DNA from: Lepisosteus oculatus
Taxonomy: Eukaryota > Chordata > Actinopteri > Semionotiformes > Lepisosteidae
NCBI RefSeq assembly: GCF_040954835.1
Contig: NC_090711.1
Coordinates: forward strand, 4,161,501 to 4,225,500
Length of the DNA: 64,000 bases
Direction of reading: 5' to 3'
Shown: in pieces, positions 61,761-64,000 of the stretch
Position numbering within the stretch: position 1 is the first letter of the stretch
How the letters are laid out: each line of letters starts with the position of its first letter
Position numbers and translations under genes: made by a program
Notes under the pieces: model-generated
The model's input: only the letters and a program-made list of their open reading frames with translations
Database searches by the model: none
Told to the model about the DNA's origin: nothing

Positions 61761-63089
61761 GATTGGCTTGGGACTCTGTCTGCGACATGATGTGTCGCAA
61801 AAATGAATGTGGAGAATAAATAGGACTGAAAGCACACCTTTCTTATTTTCAATTACTAGTCACAAATCCTGCATGTTATTGAGTTAGTTTGCTAGCCAGC
61901 TTCATGTAGGGCATAGTGCCTGCCTGTTTCTGTGATTTAATTAAAGTTTCAGTATTCTTAGCAGATCTGTCCGCGTCAAGTTTTACATTATCCATTCGAA
62001 GTATGCTGTTGCCTGATTAAGAAAGTCAAGGTAAAAAAAGTTAGAATAGAATGCATAATATTCTCTCATAACTGCACAAACCATATTGTGCAAAAGATGG
62101 ATTTCTTTTCAATATACAGTGACCTGACCCTTAGAGACTGCTAATTCAATGTCATGATTAACTCTTTAGGATGTTGAGTATTTAACACTGAGAATTTTTA
62201 ATGTTTTATCCCTGCTCAGTAAAGAATTATGATGCTAGTGGACCTCTAAACAAACGTTTTTTTTTGCTGTACACGCACAAGACTGGCTTTCTATAGAAAT
62301 AGGATTGGCTGACAAACTGTTGAATACACTGTATACCTTCAATGTTACAGAAGTGTGCAGAATGTCATGAAGTAACAGACGTTTTCTTGAATGAGCATGG
62401 ATGAAAAAGGCAATCTTCGTATTGCTTTCTTTTATTTTATTGACGGATTAATTCTTATATCTTACATGTATTTGGAGATCCATGTCACATTAATTTCATT
62501 AAGAGTTAGAACAGCACTAGGACTGGAATCGAGTATTGTCCTTTTAGGGTCAAGTGATCATTATGGATTCCTCTGCAGACATAGGCTTTAATTATTGTAA
62601 GTGTTCCAAACTATCCATTTATCTTGGCTCAAAGTACTCGGGGGACATACTCTGTTAGATGCATGCCCTTTTTAATCAATTTAGAGCGAAGCATCTTTTT
62701 AGCATTTGATTTTAGAGGGCATAATTGATGGCTTGTAGGCACTACAGCATTTCCAAGTCTCTGCTTCTGAAGAGCTACAGTAGCAGTGCAATGTTTCAAG
62801 CCACCTTCTGTATTCGGCCTAATGTGCTGCCAGAAGATGTGGTGTCACTGTCTGCCCCTTCTACATGATGGATCACATTGTTCCTTTAACTCTTTACAGC
62901 AAACGTTAAAAAAGGTGTTCTGTGTACTGTGTGGCACTTCAAGCTTTGAGTCTTAACTAATCTTCGGTGAAACCTTTTTTGGCATGTTCAGATGTTCAAA
63001 TAAGTATTTGATTAATCTATGCAATGGCATACTCAGCAGAAGCATATGATTCCTGACGGTGGTAGAAATGCTGTATCGCCTTCAATCTT

Positions 63090-63245
63090 CCATCTCAGAC
63101 TCTCAGACTTATGCATCACTGCTCGGAGGAATCCTGGAATCCTGCTGGCATTTGAGTAGCGACATGAGACAGGCTCGAACCCGTGCTCCTGGGAAGATAC
63201 TTTAATTGTGTGGGGAGAGCTTCTTGACCTGTTGCGGCACCTGCT
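63090..63245 (-). repeat. tRNA-like SINE head, minus strand, in ACSS2 intron 2
   Basis: On the minus strand: GCCGCAACAGGTCAAGAAGC, then GAGCACGGGTTCGAGCCTGT, a clear B-box (GGTTCGAGCC). The rest of the unit is diverged. Confidence 0.5.
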
Positions 63246-64000
63246 TTTCAAAAACTCACTCTTGGGTGGGGGAAGAGCCGCGGCTTAAAAAATAATTAAT
63301 TTACAGCTTTATGAATGCTTTGTAAAATTAAAAGGGGGTCCCTTGTTGACACCCACTCAGCAGAGTCAGTCAGTGTTCCCCCTTTTTATCTGGATCGCCA
63401 GACCCCTTGTTGGGAACGACTGCTTTAAACCGAAACCACAGGAGTCAAGGAGTAAGACAGTCAGTGACCACTCCAGCAGATCCAGCAGATGGAATCGGTG
63501 TTTGTGACTATTGTTTATTGGGTCTCTGATTTGTTGACACATTTAGTACCATGTCCTTGAGGATACACGTGCTGGGAATACTTCTGCGGCCGAATGTGAC
63601 AAGTGGCATGACTGTACCTACGAAAATGATGAATGTATTTTGTCCCCAATCACCTCAGGCAGAAGGCAGTCCCCTCCTGTCATTTGTACACGCATGGAGG
63701 TGGGGGAATATTAGCAGAGATTGATTTGTGAGGTTTTGGGCTACTATTCCTACTTCTGTCCTATTCCAGACTTCTGTGATCGTTCCCTCCTTCTGTTCTC
63801 TACAACATCTGCTTCAGCAGACCAGTGTAACTTCGGACGTTTCGGTATTATTTTGAGAAAAGGTCTGACATTGTTTCTGCCATATATAAGTCATGACATT
63901 TTGTTATACAGTCAGATGGTGTCCTTGCTGCTGATTAAATTGAGATGAGATCATATGTTTAATTGAATCCTCTTTATGGGAGGTGGGAAAAGAGAAAGCT

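Overview
The window is vertebrate nuclear DNA: long introns, GT-AG splice sites, CpG-rich promoters, AATAAA signals and many SINE-like repeats. The gene order DNMT3B - MAPRE1 - EFCAB8 matches human 20q11.21, and ACSS2 (also 20q11 in human) follows. The 5S-rRNA-type SINE and the other repeat families look like those of ray-finned fishes. I infer a ray-finned fish, perhaps a non-teleost such as gar, bowfin or sturgeon. The species is not proven by the sequence.

Layout: (1) 561-11629, + strand: 18 exons of a de novo DNA methyltransferase, DNMT3B, with the 5' end outside the window. It has the GWESSLRQ segment, PWWP, ADD zinc-finger and complete catalytic domains. Two places carry decayed partial copies of its own exons. 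(2) 11630-15830: 3' UTR and intergenic DNA. (3) ~15830-26340, +: MAPRE1 (EB1), a CpG-rich promoter, a non-coding first exon and six coding exons for 264 aa. (4) 26350-28222: intergenic with one dispersed repeat. (5) 28223-49581, +: EFCAB8, a large EF-hand plus WD40 protein in about 27 exons, including one apparent GC-AG intron. (6) 50569-51323, -: a two-exon gene for a 156-aa protein ending in a KPWE motif (PEX39/C6orf226-like), convergent with EFCAB8. (7) ~52810-54407, -: a very small gene encoding a 41-aa OST4-like membrane protein. (8) 54408-58550: intergenic. (9) 58560-64000, +: promoter and first two coding exons of ACSS2, which continues past the window.

The genes are unrelated housekeeping or ciliary-type functions that share a conserved neighbourhood rather than a pathway: DNA methylation, microtubule plus-end tracking, a probable calcium/WD40 scaffold, peroxisomal import (inferred), N-glycosylation (inferred) and acetyl-CoA synthesis. 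The most interesting items are the two decayed exon duplications in DNMT3B, a 76-bp perfect inverted repeat in the MAPRE1 intron, a transposon sitting eight bases inside an EFCAB8 splice donor, and the two small minus-strand genes.
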